From: Bog-756 sp963769905
GTDB taxonomy: Bacteria; Actinomycetota; Acidimicrobiia; Acidimicrobiales; RAAP-2
Direction: 5' to 3'
Assembly (NCBI GenBank): GCA_963769905.1
Contig: CAVYNG010000001.1
Span: forward strand, 248,001 to 312,000
Length of the DNA: 64,000 nt
A model generated the notes under the pieces. It was not told the origin of the DNA, did no database searches, and worked only from the letters and a program-made list of their open reading frames with translations. Position numbers and translations under genes: made by a program. Each line of letters opens with the position of its first letter. The stretch's first letter is position 1. Of the stretch, positions 24,728-33,234 are shown in pieces.

Positions 24728-25294
24728 ATGACCCTCGGTTCGACCGATGCACTCGCCCAGGCGTTCGCGACATCTCGGGAAGCACTCGCCCAAGTCGACG
24801 AGAAGGACCTCGGCGCACCGACCCCGTGCCGATCGTGGGACGTTCACGCGCTGGTCAACCACATGGTGGGTGCTCCCCGCGCCGGGGCGGCCCTCGTGGC
24901 GGGCACGAGTACGGCCACCGAGGCCGACTACGCGTCCGGTGACTTCGTCGCCGCCCACGACGAAACCGCGCGGTTGACGCTGGCGGCCTTCTCTGCGCCC
25001 GGTGCGCTGGACAAACCCATCGAATTCCCGTTCGGGAAGCGACCGGCGGCGTTCCTCATGTTCTTCGTGGCAAGCGACCAGGTCGCGCATGCCTGGGACC
25101 TCGCCCGCGCGATCGGCTCGTCGACCGACCTCGCGCCCGCCCTCGCGGCCGAACTGCTCGACGAGGCGAAGGACACCGTGACCGAGGAGATGCGGGGCGC
25201 AGACGGCGAGGCCGCCTTCGGACCCGAGCAGGCGGCTCCGGCGGGGGCGAACGCCACGGATCGCCTGGCTGCCTTCCTCGGGCGACAGGTCTGA
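24728..25294 (+). CDS. TIGR03086-family (DinB/mycothiol-enzyme-like) protein
   Basis: 188 residues. The pattern LGAPTPCRSWDVHALVNHMVG near the N-terminus, with metal-ligand His residues, and VASDQVAHAWDLARAIG in the middle are typical of the TIGR03086 and mycothiol-dependent maleylpyruvate isomerase N-terminal families. These are four-helix metal-binding proteins related to DinB. The role may be thiol-dependent detoxification, but no member's substrate can be assigned. The ATG at 24728 is preceded by GAGGGG; a GTG six bases upstream is possible. It follows ctaF by 34 bases and ends near the convergent ClC gene. Confidence 0.8.
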   Translation: MTLGSTDALAQAFATSREALAQVDEKDLGAPTPCRSWDVHALVNHMVGAPRAGAALVAGTSTATEADYASGDFVAAHDETARLTLAAFSAPGALDKPIEFPFGKRPAAFLMFFVASDQVAHAWDLARAIGSSTDLAPALAAELLDEAKDTVTEEMRGADGEAAFGPEQAAPAGANATDRLAAFLGRQV

Positions 25295-25329
25295 TCCGTC
25301 TCGGGACCGGTTCCGTCTCTGGCGACGGG

Positions 25330-26730
25330 CTACGTCGGGGCCGGGTCCGCAGCAGAGGGTGTCGGAGAGGACGGCGCAGGTGCGGGCGCAGGGGCGGCGG
25401 GTTCGCTCTTGGCGGGCGCCAGCCACGCCGACGCCACGTACGCGGTGACGACTGCCACGATGACCAGCGGCGCCAAGGCGATCGCGTCCGAGGGTAGGAG
25501 GACCTCCACCAACAGCACCGAGGTGAGCGGCATGCCGTCGAGCATCACCGTGGTCAGGGCACCGATCCCCATTCCGACCCCGGCGATCATCGGCAGCCCG
25601 GGCAGATGGGAGACGAGCATCCCGCCGACCGCCCCGAGGAACAAGCCCGGGAAGACCGGGCCCCCGCGGAAACTGCTCAGACAGCCGCCGTAGGCGAGAC
25701 CCTTGCACACCAGCAGGAGCGCAAGCGCTCCGACGCTGAACGTGCTCGCGTGGTCGATCAGTGGGGAGAGTGCCGACTGCCCGGAGAAGAGGACGTACGA
25801 GACGTCCTTGCCGGACCCTTCGACGAAAGCCACCGCCAACAGCCCGACGGCCAGACCGACGAGCGGGGTGACCAGCACTCGTCCGCGTTCGACGAGCGGC
25901 AGGATCAACAGGCCGACTCGGCGGATGCCGGTCCCGACCGCCGCCCCGGCCACCCCGATGCCGACCGCCCAGAGGAACTCCGCGCCGGTCGGGTGGGCGA
26001 AGGGAGGGATGTTCGAGACGGCGAGGGAGAAGGTGCCGTAGCCGGTCCAGTTGTTCAGTCCCACGAAGATGAGGGCACCGACCCCGGCGGCGAGCAACCC
26101 GGGAAGCATCACGATGGCGAGCGTGGGGCCGCCCAGTCCGGCCGCTTCCATCAACAAGAACGCGGCCACGATGGGCGAGCCGAGCAGGGTGCTGATCGCA
26201 GCGAAGGAACCGGCGGCCCCGATGACCGTCACCGCCATGGCGGGAGCGTTTCGACGGAGCAGGTGGATCATCAAGATCGCGAATGCGGCGCCCATCGCGA
26301 CGAGCGGCGCCTCGGGGCCGAGCACCGCGCCGCTGGCCAGGGTGACAAAGGCCGCGACGAGGACCCCCGGAAGCTCGATCGGGCTGGTCGGACTCGTCTT
26401 GAAGCCGAACACCGCGACGTGCCCTCCGGTCCCCGGCAGGTAGAGGATGGTGAGCGCCACGACCACGCCACCGACGATCAGCAGCGGGATCGGCCACCAC
26501 ACCGGCGCGCCGGAAAATCCGAGCTGCTTCGGGAACGTCGAGTACAACCAATTCTGCGCTTCGGCCACCCATTTCAGGAAGAAATAGGCGATGAACGCCA
26601 CGGGCACTCCGACGACTGCCCCGAAGAAGAGCATGACGACGTAGCTCCTGGTCTTGACCAGCGCCAGCGGGTCGGTCGGGGGTGCGGAAGGGGTCGGGGG
26701 GGCGGAAGGGGTCGTCGTCGGGGATGTCAT
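25330..26730 (-). CDS. ClC-family chloride channel/antiporter
   Basis: 466-residue integral membrane protein of the voltage-gated chloride channel family. Visible selectivity-filter elements are GSPIVAAFLLMEA, the GAVLGPEAPLVAMGAA loop (a variant of GREGP) and the later GGCLSSFRGGPVFPGLFLGA. The ATG at 26730 has AGGGAGG upstream and a TACCTT -10-like box about 60 bases away. The termini are Pro/Ala-rich. Whether it is an H+/Cl- exchanger or a channel cannot be settled; the usual gating Glu position reads Pro-Glu-Ala here. It stands next to the Ubi-like trio, transcribed in the same direction after a gap. Confidence 0.88.
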   Translation of the reverse strand: MTSPTTTPSAPPTPSAPPTDPLALVKTRSYVVMLFFGAVVGVPVAFIAYFFLKWVAEAQNWLYSTFPKQLGFSGAPVWWPIPLLIVGGVVVALTILYLPGTGGHVAVFGFKTSPTSPIELPGVLVAAFVTLASGAVLGPEAPLVAMGAAFAILMIHLLRRNAPAMAVTVIGAAGSFAAISTLLGSPIVAAFLLMEAAGLGGPTLAIVMLPGLLAAGVGALIFVGLNNWTGYGTFSLAVSNIPPFAHPTGAEFLWAVGIGVAGAAVGTGIRRVGLLILPLVERGRVLVTPLVGLAVGLLAVAFVEGSGKDVSYVLFSGQSALSPLIDHASTFSVGALALLLVCKGLAYGGCLSSFRGGPVFPGLFLGAVGGMLVSHLPGLPMIAGVGMGIGALTTVMLDGMPLTSVLLVEVLLPSDAIALAPLVIVAVVTAYVASAWLAPAKSEPAAPAPAPAPSSPTPSAADPAPT

Positions 26731-26844
26731 CGTGCCTCCCTTGGCACCACGCCGGCTCGCAGACGATCACCGCGAGGAACAGAGCAGAAGGTAGCGCTCG
26801 CTCTGCTCGGAGCGCCGCATTGCCCGGGCCCAGCGAGGGAGGAG

Positions 26845-27408
26845 TCAGGCCGACGGCGCTCGGGACGGTCCGGCGCCGATGCGCCCCTCGGCGGCGGCGA
26901 GCGCATCGAGGACCGACCGCAGGAACCACTCCCGGATGGCGAACACCGGCCGGCCCCCGAGCGCCAGGCGGTAGGCGCGGCGCCAGACAACCTCCTCTGC
27001 GCCCTCCGGCGCCGGCGGCCCCGGGCAGCGCGCAAGGATCGTGCCGAGCGCAGGGAGCTGCACCGGGGCGAGCCCCTCGTCGACGAGTACCCGGCCGATG
27101 GGCTCGCACCCGACCGCCAGCCGGCGGCGGGCGCTCGGAGGCAGCCTTGCCGGTACGAACGAAGTGTCGGCGTAGAGGTACGGAGTACCCCCTCGGCTGC
27201 GCAGCCGGGCGATCCGGCGGATCATCCCCTGTTCCCCGGCCACCCCGAGCCCGTCGGCCGGATCCGGTACCACCGGGCGCTGGCTCATCACGTCGGCGAC
27301 GAGCGGCTCCCCGGTGAGTTCCTCGAGGAACTGGGTCACCGTCGGGCGTGCGGCAAGAGCACGGCGGAGTACCCCGCGGGGATCAGTGTCCGGCCGACTG
27401 AGGGTCAT
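26845..27408 (-). CDS. Chorismate lyase (UbiC)-like protein
   Basis: 187 residues resembling the chorismate pyruvate-lyase/UTRA-like fold. RPTVTQFLEELTGEPLVADV opens the domain. MIRRIARLRSRGGTPYLYADTSFVPARLP is the core strand with Arg, and CEPIGRVLVDEG is the conserved 'IG..L' stretch. UbiC enzymes make 4-hydroxybenzoate from chorismate; actinobacterial relatives do so for phenolic lipids. The start ATG at 27408 overlaps the stop of the UbiA-like gene (ATGA). The fold assignment is moderately sure, the reaction is inference. Longer frames upstream read through the UbiA-like gene and were rejected. Confidence 0.6.
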   Translation of the reverse strand: MTLSRPDTDPRGVLRRALAARPTVTQFLEELTGEPLVADVMSQRPVVPDPADGLGVAGEQGMIRRIARLRSRGGTPYLYADTSFVPARLPPSARRRLAVGCEPIGRVLVDEGLAPVQLPALGTILARCPGPPAPEGAEEVVWRRAYRLALGGRPVFAIREWFLRSVLDALAAAEGRIGAGPSRAPSA

Positions 27409-28193
27409 GTGAGCCGTGCCAGCGCGAAGGCGGTGGCGAGCAACACGATCGACCACGACATCGCGCGGAGCGCGTGCTCGAGCGGGCGGAGGAGCTCGGT
27501 TCGATCGAGGACGATCGACTCGCCGTCCGCGAGCCTCACGCCTCCCTCGACTTGGACCGCGTGGCGTCGGAGCAGGCGCGCCGGGGTACTGAGCCTTCGC
27601 TGGGCAAGCGACAGCATGCTCGCGGCGGCCGCCGCGAGGAGCGGTGCGATGGCCATGGTGCCGGTCTCGGCGACGTAGGCGGTGAGCACCGGGAACCCGC
27701 CCCACGCGGCGGCAAAGGTGACGTCGTTGTGGAACGCGCCGCCGAAAAGCTCGAGGTTGTAGGCGGCGACCACGATCGGTCCGACGACGAGGAACGGGAC
27801 CAGCGCCCACCCGACCACGACGACGCCGGCCACCCCCAACGCGACCGCGCCGGCGAGACCCACGGCGGCACTCGCGACCAGCACCGACGAGCGGATCCCG
27901 GTGCGGAGCGGCCTGCCGTTCAGCTCGTCGAGCGCGTGCGCGGCCACTCCGACTGCGAGGAAGAACGCAAGCACGGTGGCGACGAGGCGCGACACCAGCA
28001 CCACCGGCGCGAGCGCGGCACCGATCACGACGTACGAGAGGTGCCACGCGGTGTAGGGCGGATGGAGCAGGGTCCACCAATCGCGCCAGCGACCCGGTCG
28101 CACCGCGTAGTAGGCGGGAGCAAGCGCACCGCCCTGCTCGGCGCGAGGGAGGCTCGTCCCGGCCCGTGGCCCGGCGCGGTTGTCAGTCGCCAC
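27405..28193 (-). CDS. UbiA-like integral membrane protein
   Basis: 262 residues with about six to eight hydrophobic segments. WWTLLHPPYTAWHLSYVVIGAAL, AHALDELNGRPLRTGI and AAYNLELFGGAFHND sit where UbiA prenyltransferases have their first helix and two Asp-rich motifs. The canonical NDxxDxxxD is degenerate (ALDEL), so prenyl-diphosphate binding may be altered or absent. A soluble insertion (AVQVEGGVRLADGESIVLDR) lies near the C-terminus. The GTG start at 28193 overlaps the methyltransferase gene by 11 bases, and the stop overlaps the UbiC-like gene. A role in prenylated aromatic or quinone synthesis is suggested by context only. Confidence 0.6.
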   Translation of the reverse strand: MATDNRAGPRAGTSLPRAEQGGALAPAYYAVRPGRWRDWWTLLHPPYTAWHLSYVVIGAALAPVVLVSRLVATVLAFFLAVGVAAHALDELNGRPLRTGIRSSVLVASAAVGLAGAVALGVAGVVVVGWALVPFLVVGPIVVAAYNLELFGGAFHNDVTFAAAWGGFPVLTAYVAETGTMAIAPLLAAAAASMLSLAQRRLSTPARLLRRHAVQVEGGVRLADGESIVLDRTELLRPLEHALRAMSWSIVLLATAFALARLT

Positions 28194-28917
28194 GACGCCG
28201 CCCCCACATGACGAGACCGCCGCCGAGGCTCATCGCCCGGAAGCCGACGCTCTCGAAACCGGCTCGGCGCCACGCTTCGACCGTCCAGGAGAGCGGCCAC
28301 CGACGGTAGTGGCCCGAGATGCTCGGGCCGAGGAAGCGCCCGACCACGAACCACTCCCGCCCGCCGGTCAGCCACCCGGCGATCGGCAACACGGTCCGCG
28401 TATAGACCCACCACCAGAAGTGCCAAAAACCGGTGGCGGGCACGAAGAACTCGAGGCTCGCCACCGTCCCGCCGGGCACCACGACCCGTGCCATCTCGTC
28501 GATCGCCGCCTGCGGGTCCTCCACGTAGCGCAGCAGGTAGGTGAAGGTCACCGCGTCGAAGGCGCCATCGGCGAAGGGCAGTTGTTGGCCGCGCCCGAGC
28601 ACCAGTTGGACCCGGTCGTCGCGGCCCGCTCGCGTCACCCGGCGGGCGCCCTCGTGCAGCATCTCCTCGGTGAGGTCGACCCCGACGATCCGGGCGCTCG
28701 TCCGCTCGGCCAGCTGGAGGGTCACCCCGGCCGTCCCGCACGCGACGTCGAGCACCCGCCGCGGCTCGGTCACGGCGACGTGGCCGACCATCTCGGTCCG
28801 CCAGCGTCCGTTCTGCCCCATCGAGAGGAGCTCCGCCAGCCGGTCGTAGCGAGACGGCAGCGGTGTGAAGAGTTCCTGGGCGAACCGGTCGGCCTCGATG
28901 GCGGTCTGCGCTCGCAT
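28183..28917 (-). CDS. UbiE/MenG-like class I methyltransferase
   Basis: 244-residue SAM-dependent methyltransferase. Motif I VLDVACGTAGVTLQLA (about 63-78), GVDLTEEMLHEGARR (motif post-I), FDAVTFTYLLRYVEDP (motif II) and GGTVASLEFF (motif III) match the UbiE/COQ5/MenG group that C-methylates quinone precursors. The ATG at 28917 follows AAAGGGG. As the first gene of the overlapping methyltransferase-UbiA-like-UbiC-like trio, downstream of qcrB, it may be the menaquinone methylase or act on the product of the trio. Confidence 0.78.
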   Translation of the reverse strand: MRAQTAIEADRFAQELFTPLPSRYDRLAELLSMGQNGRWRTEMVGHVAVTEPRRVLDVACGTAGVTLQLAERTSARIVGVDLTEEMLHEGARRVTRAGRDDRVQLVLGRGQQLPFADGAFDAVTFTYLLRYVEDPQAAIDEMARVVVPGGTVASLEFFVPATGFWHFWWWVYTRTVLPIAGWLTGGREWFVVGRFLGPSISGHYRRWPLSWTVEAWRRAGFESVGFRAMSLGGGLVMWGRRRGD

Positions 28918-29021
28918 CGGCCCCTTTCGGGCGCACCCGGTCACATGGGCCCCTACGGGTGCACCCGCACGTTATCCGGAGGTGCTGCGTTCCGCCGCAG
29001 GGCTCCCTCCTCGTCTCGGCC

Positions 29022-29095
29022 GTGCCGCTGTGCCGTGCCGCTCCGCCGTGCCGCTCCGCCGTGCCGCTCCGCCGCTGCGCCGTGCCGCTTCCGCC
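29022..29095. repeat. 13-bp GC minisatellite between qcrB and the methyltransferase gene
   Basis: Units of GTGCCGCTCCGCC: a diverged copy at 29022-29034, three perfect copies at 29035-29073, an 8-base remnant, and a 14-base variant at 29082-29095. It lies in the 212-base gap between qcrB and the methyltransferase start. Nothing else was seen in the gap. Confidence 0.75.
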
Positions 29096-29129
29096 GCGTC
29101 CTCGGTCGCCCTTCAGCCCCCGGTCGGGG

Positions 29130-30614
29130 TCAGCGCATCACCCGGCGGACGCCGGCGCCGGTGGCGAGCTCGGGCGGCACCAGGTCGATGTAGGTGGGCA
29201 CCGGGACCGCCTCGATCTCCTCGTGACCATCGCCTGGCCGTGGCTCGGATTCGACCGTCGAGTACTCGCCGGTCGCCGACCGGAACACCACCTTCGCCCG
29301 CTTGCGCTTGCCGATGCCCTCGGCGTCCTGCATCTCCAGGCAGATCTTGTAGGTCACGAAGTAGGCGATGATCGGCGCGACGATCACCGCGATGCGGAAG
29401 AACCAGAGCACCGCCTTGAGCGGCAGGCTGAAGAAGTTGGCGAGGACGTCGGTCGACGAGGCGAAGAAGACCATCCCGAGGAGCGTCAGCACCGCCGCTC
29501 CCGCCCCGGTCCGCTTCGGACGGTCGCGTGGCCGGTCGAGGATGTTGTGGTAGGCGAGGTCCTTCGTGTAGGTCGACTCGACGAAGGGCCAGACGATGAA
29601 GAGGGTGAAGATCACGCCCGGGAAGATCACCGCCGGGAGGAACACCTCGAGCGGCAGGGTGTGGCCCCAGCCCACCCATTCCCAGCTCGGCATGATACGC
29701 AGCGCTCCGTCGAGCCAGCCCATGTACCAGTCGGGCTGCACGGCGTAGGAGATCTGGTAGGGCTCGTACTGACCGAACTGCCAGATGGGGTTGATCTGTG
29801 CGAAGCCCCCGAGCAGGAAGATGGTGGCCGTCACCATGAAGAGGAAGCCGGTCGTCTTGGCGATGAAGGTGGGGAACATCGGCGAGCCGACCACGTTGTG
29901 CTCGGTCCGCCCGTTGCCGCCGAATTGGGTGTGCTTCTGTTTGACCAGAAGGCCGAGGTGGGCGGCGAGGAGCCCGATCAGGACGAGCGGGATGATCAGG
30001 ATGTGCAGCAGGTAAAAGCGCGGGATGATCGTCCCGTCGCCGGGGTAGTTGCCCCCGAAGAGGAAGAAGGCGATGTAGCTGCCGACCAGAGGGATCGACT
30101 CGATGATCGAGTAGGCGATGCGGATACCGGTCCCCGACACCAGGTCGTCGGGAAGCGAGTACCCGAGGAACCCGTTCACGATGCCGAGGATGAGTAGGTT
30201 CACCCCGACGATCCAGTTGAACTCACGCGGCTTGCGGAACGCTCCGGTGAAGAACACCCGGGCCATGTGGACGGCGATCGCGCCGAGGAAGATGTCCGCG
30301 GCCCAGTGGTGGGCCTGGCGCATCAAGAGCCCCGACTTCACGTCGAAGGAGAGCCCGATGGTCGAGGCGTAGGCCTCGGAGACCTTCTCGCCCCGCAGCG
30401 GGATGTAGGAGCCGTGGTAGACGATCTCGTGGGCCGAGGGGACGAAGTACAGCGAGAGGAAGATCCCGGTGGCGATCAGCACCACGAATGAGTAGAGGGC
30501 GATCTCGCCGAGCATGAAGGACCAGTGGTCCGGGAAGATCTTGTCGAGGAAGGTACGGCCGCTCTTGGCGATGCCGAGGCGGTCGTCGACCCAGCGCAGC
30601 GACGAATCGATCAT
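29130..30614 (-). CDS. qcrB: Cytochrome bc1 complex cytochrome b subunit
   Basis: Quinol-oxidising, proton-translocating membrane subunit; 494 residues, longer than mitochondrial cytochrome b, as usual in actinobacteria. QAHHWAADIFLGAIAVHMARVFF carries haem ligands, and LLHILIIPLVLIGLLAAHLG a second His pair. The Qo-site motif is PDWYMGW in place of PEWY. There are eight core helices plus a C-terminal extension with an extra segment (about 405-430) and a charged tail. The ATG start overlaps the qcrA stop (ATGA). Last gene of ctaE-qcrC-qcrA-qcrB. Confidence 0.96.
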   Translation of the reverse strand: MIDSSLRWVDDRLGIAKSGRTFLDKIFPDHWSFMLGEIALYSFVVLIATGIFLSLYFVPSAHEIVYHGSYIPLRGEKVSEAYASTIGLSFDVKSGLLMRQAHHWAADIFLGAIAVHMARVFFTGAFRKPREFNWIVGVNLLILGIVNGFLGYSLPDDLVSGTGIRIAYSIIESIPLVGSYIAFFLFGGNYPGDGTIIPRFYLLHILIIPLVLIGLLAAHLGLLVKQKHTQFGGNGRTEHNVVGSPMFPTFIAKTTGFLFMVTATIFLLGGFAQINPIWQFGQYEPYQISYAVQPDWYMGWLDGALRIMPSWEWVGWGHTLPLEVFLPAVIFPGVIFTLFIVWPFVESTYTKDLAYHNILDRPRDRPKRTGAGAAVLTLLGMVFFASSTDVLANFFSLPLKAVLWFFRIAVIVAPIIAYFVTYKICLEMQDAEGIGKRKRAKVVFRSATGEYSTVESEPRPGDGHEEIEAVPVPTYIDLVPPELATGAGVRRVMR

Positions 30615-31534
30615 GGCCGCTCCCAGAAGCCGGGGCCGACGGCCTGGTTGAAGCCGTTGGTTGCCCGCAGGTACCCGTCGAGGTCCGCGGCGATCGGCAG
30701 CTGCGGCAACGGACGGGGTGCGGGACCGAACTCAGGGATCGCGCCGGCGACCACGTTGAAGATCGACTGGTGGCAGGGACAGACCAACTGCTCGGTTTGG
30801 TGCTGGTAGAGACCGACCGGGCAACCGAGGTGGGTGCACATCTTCGAGTACGCAACGTACCCCGCGACGCCCCAGTCGGTGCGGCCCGGCGACTCGAGCT
30901 TCTGGAGCGTATTCGACAACCGGAGAAGGATCACCTGGTCCGGCGAGGAGCCCTCGAAGCCCTTCGGGAAGACGGTGAGCACGCCGCCGACCTCGAGGTC
31001 GTCGACCTTGATCTGCCGGCCGTCGACGGTGACCAGCTTCGAACCCTTCTTCCAGTTGGTCTCGAACAGGGTGTTGCCCGGCTTCGGCCCGAGTGAGCGG
31101 AGCGGGAAAAGGAGCACGACCCCGAGCGCGGCCGCGCCGGTCGCGAAGAGCCCACCGAGCATCTTGCGGCGCTTGAGGACGATGCCCCCGCGCTCGACCA
31201 CCGCCGCGGTCATCGCCTCTCGCTCGGCCTCGGTCGAGTGGAACTCGTGACGCTCCTCGACGAAAGGACCTTGTGGCATGAGGTATTTGCCCCATGCGGT
31301 GATCCCGAAGCCGAGCCCGAGCATCCCGACCCCGAGTGTGGCCGCCAGCCATTGGGTGTCGTTGCTCACCCAAAAGGCGATCCCGAACCCGATGACACCG
31401 AGGATTCCGACGAGCATCGCGCCCCCGGCGACGGCCTGGGCGCGCTCGGGGTGGCTGGCGTACGGCTGGAGATGCGGGTCGTCGAGGGCGGCCGGCGGCA
31501 GTGGCTCCGAGCGGGTCGCGCCGTCGTCGCTCAC
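30611..31534 (-). CDS. qcrA: Cytochrome bc1 complex Rieske iron-sulfur subunit
   Basis: 307 residues. Three N-terminal membrane helices (about 33-55, 62-80 and 128-150), the actinobacterial arrangement, lead to the Rieske domain. The [2Fe-2S] ligands are in CTHLGCPVGLY and CPCHQSIF, both Cys-His pairs intact. The segment KRRKMLGGL before the third helix may act as the Tat-recognition site in this family. It moves electrons from quinol to the QcrC haems. The GTG start overlaps the qcrC stop (GTGA), and its own stop overlaps qcrB. Confidence 0.95.
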   Translation of the reverse strand: MSDDGATRSEPLPPAALDDPHLQPYASHPERAQAVAGGAMLVGILGVIGFGIAFWVSNDTQWLAATLGVGMLGLGFGITAWGKYLMPQGPFVEERHEFHSTEAEREAMTAAVVERGGIVLKRRKMLGGLFATGAAALGVVLLFPLRSLGPKPGNTLFETNWKKGSKLVTVDGRQIKVDDLEVGGVLTVFPKGFEGSSPDQVILLRLSNTLQKLESPGRTDWGVAGYVAYSKMCTHLGCPVGLYQHQTEQLVCPCHQSIFNVVAGAIPEFGPAPRPLPQLPIAADLDGYLRATNGFNQAVGPGFWERP

Positions 31535-32457
31535 GTCCTGTCCCCGATCCAGAAGCAGACCAAGAAGAGGACGCCCACACCGAGCAGGAGCCCGACGAAT
31601 CCCTCCCCCACCGGACCGACCCCGCCGAGGCCGAACCCGCCCGGGTTCGACGGGTGCTGGATGACGCTGCGTACGTAGGCGGTGATGTCACGGGCCTCGG
31701 TATCGGTGATGTTCCCGGTCGAGAAGACGGGCATGTTGCCGGGCCCCGACCGGATCGCCTCGACGATCTGCGTGTCGGTCGCGAGGTGCAGGCTCGGTGC
31801 GTAAGAGCCCTCGAAAAGGGCGTCGCCGGCACCGGTGATGGTGTGGCACGCCGCGCAATTGAGGGTGAAGAGGGAGCCGCCCGACTGGAGGTCGGCGCCC
31901 TTGGCGTTGACGACGGGGATCTTGTTGCCGACACCCGGGGTGAGCGACTGCACCCAGGCCGCGATCTCGAGGGTCTGGAGCCGGTCGAACTTCGGAGGTT
32001 TGCGGATGGCCTGTGCGCTGGGGTCGGCGAGCGGCATGCGCCCGGTCGAGACCCAGAAGTCGACGGTGCCGGCGCCGAGGCCCTGCAGGTTCGGGGCGAT
32101 GCCGGTCGAGCCGTCGGCCGCTGCGCCGTGGCAGCTCGAGCAGTTGGAGGCGAACAGCGCCTGTCCCGGTGCGATGAACGAGGACGGAAGGTCGACGTAG
32201 TCGATGCCCGACTGGTTGGAAGGCGCGGCGTACTTGAGGGCGCCCGAAACGCTCGGAGCGGACGGCTTGCCGATGGTGGTGGGCGGGGAGGACGCGTTGA
32301 ATGCCGGCGTCGTGGTGCTCGGGAAGGAGGGGGGTTGGGCGCGGGCCTCACCGGGTGCGAACGCCAGGAAGCCGGTGATCGCGACGCACGCGACCAGCCC
32401 GGCGGGGGCTACGAACCGAGCCTTTCCCCTGACCAACTGACGCATTCCGTGTCGCAC
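31531..32457 (-). CDS. qcrC: Cytochrome bc1 complex di-haem cytochrome c subunit
   Basis: Links complex III directly to CtaC, replacing soluble cytochrome c. 308 residues: N-terminal signal/anchor (about 15-38), a Pro/Thr/Ser-rich linker (40-80), two c-type haem sites CSSCH (106-110) and CAACH (near 205), and a C-terminal helix GLLLGVGVLFLVCFWIG. Distal Met ligands are probably in GRMPLADP and GNMPVFSTG. The start is GTG at 32457, adjacent to the ctaE stop, or ATG at 32445; neither has a strong ribosome binding site. Confidence 0.95.
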   Translation of the reverse strand: MRHGMRQLVRGKARFVAPAGLVACVAITGFLAFAPGEARAQPPSFPSTTTPAFNASSPPTTIGKPSAPSVSGALKYAAPSNQSGIDYVDLPSSFIAPGQALFASNCSSCHGAAADGSTGIAPNLQGLGAGTVDFWVSTGRMPLADPSAQAIRKPPKFDRLQTLEIAAWVQSLTPGVGNKIPVVNAKGADLQSGGSLFTLNCAACHTITGAGDALFEGSYAPSLHLATDTQIVEAIRSGPGNMPVFSTGNITDTEARDITAYVRSVIQHPSNPGGFGLGGVGPVGEGFVGLLLGVGVLFLVCFWIGDRT

Positions 32458-33066
32458 CTACTTCAGGAGGAAGAGACAGCTGTAGAGACCGACCCAGACC
32501 ACGTCGACGAAGTGCCAGTAGTAGCTCACGCCCTGGAAGACGGCGGTCTCGCCGGGGTCACCCTTCGGTCCGAAGAGCCGGCCGAGCAGGAAGAGCATGG
32601 CCACGAGGCCGAGCGTGACGTGGAGTCCGTGGAGGCCGGACATGATGTAGAAGAGCGAGCCGTAGGCGGTCACCGTCGGGTTGGTGGCGGGGTCGTGTGA
32701 GAGGGAGACCCACTCGTAGAACTGGTTGGCGACGAAGAGCGCCCCGAGGACGAAGGTCGCGACGATCCAGATCTTCGCGCTGTTCCGGTTGCCGCGTTCT
32801 TGGTCGAAGACGGCCTTTTGCATGGTGAAGCTCGACGAGACGAGCACCAAGGTGAACGCCCCCGCTCGCAGGGTGTCGAGATGGGAGCCGGTCGGCGGCC
32901 AGACGCTCGCGTGGGCGCGGATGGTGAAGAAGGCCGCAAACAGGGAGCTGAAGAACATGACCTCCGAGCCCAGCCAGATCATCACCCCCACCGCCAACAT
33001 CGACGGCCGATCGGGACGGTGACGCTGACGTGAGGGGGCCGGATCGACCGCGATGGCCTGAGTCAC
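32458..33066 (-). CDS. ctaE: Cytochrome c oxidase subunit III
   Basis: 202-residue core subunit with five predicted helices (actinobacterial short form). The signatures WLGSEVMFFSSLFAAFFTIR and the terminal GVSYYWHFVDVVWVGLYSCLFLL are diagnostic. The start is GTG at 33066; a TAGAAA box six bases upstream hints at leaderless transcription. First gene of the ctaE-qcrC-qcrA-qcrB operon, separated by 4.4 kb and opposite orientation from ctaC-ctaD-ctaF. Confidence 0.95.
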   Translation of the reverse strand: MTQAIAVDPAPSRQRHRPDRPSMLAVGVMIWLGSEVMFFSSLFAAFFTIRAHASVWPPTGSHLDTLRAGAFTLVLVSSSFTMQKAVFDQERGNRNSAKIWIVATFVLGALFVANQFYEWVSLSHDPATNPTVTAYGSLFYIMSGLHGLHVTLGLVAMLFLLGRLFGPKGDPGETAVFQGVSYYWHFVDVVWVGLYSCLFLLK

Positions 33067-33151
33067 GCCGTATTTCTAGTCGATCCGTTCCGCCGGGGGC
33101 CAACTCGGGAAACCGGCCGCGATCACCCTCCGACCTGGCACGTCGCGCCTC

Positions 33152-33169
33152 CTCCGCGGGTCCGCGGAG
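33152..33169. terminator. Hairpin downstream of helD
   Basis: CTCCGCGG-gt-CCGCGGAG is an 18-base near-perfect palindrome (effective seven-pair stem), about 65 bases beyond the helD stop and upstream of ctaE on the same strand. The rest of the 168-base gap is GC-rich with no gene. It could end helD transcription, though no T-tract is present. Confidence 0.4.
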
Positions 33170-33234
33170 CCGCGCCGGCGCAGCAACGACACCCCCCTGG
33201 GTGGTGGTCTCGAAAAGGCGGGGAGCCCGCTCGC

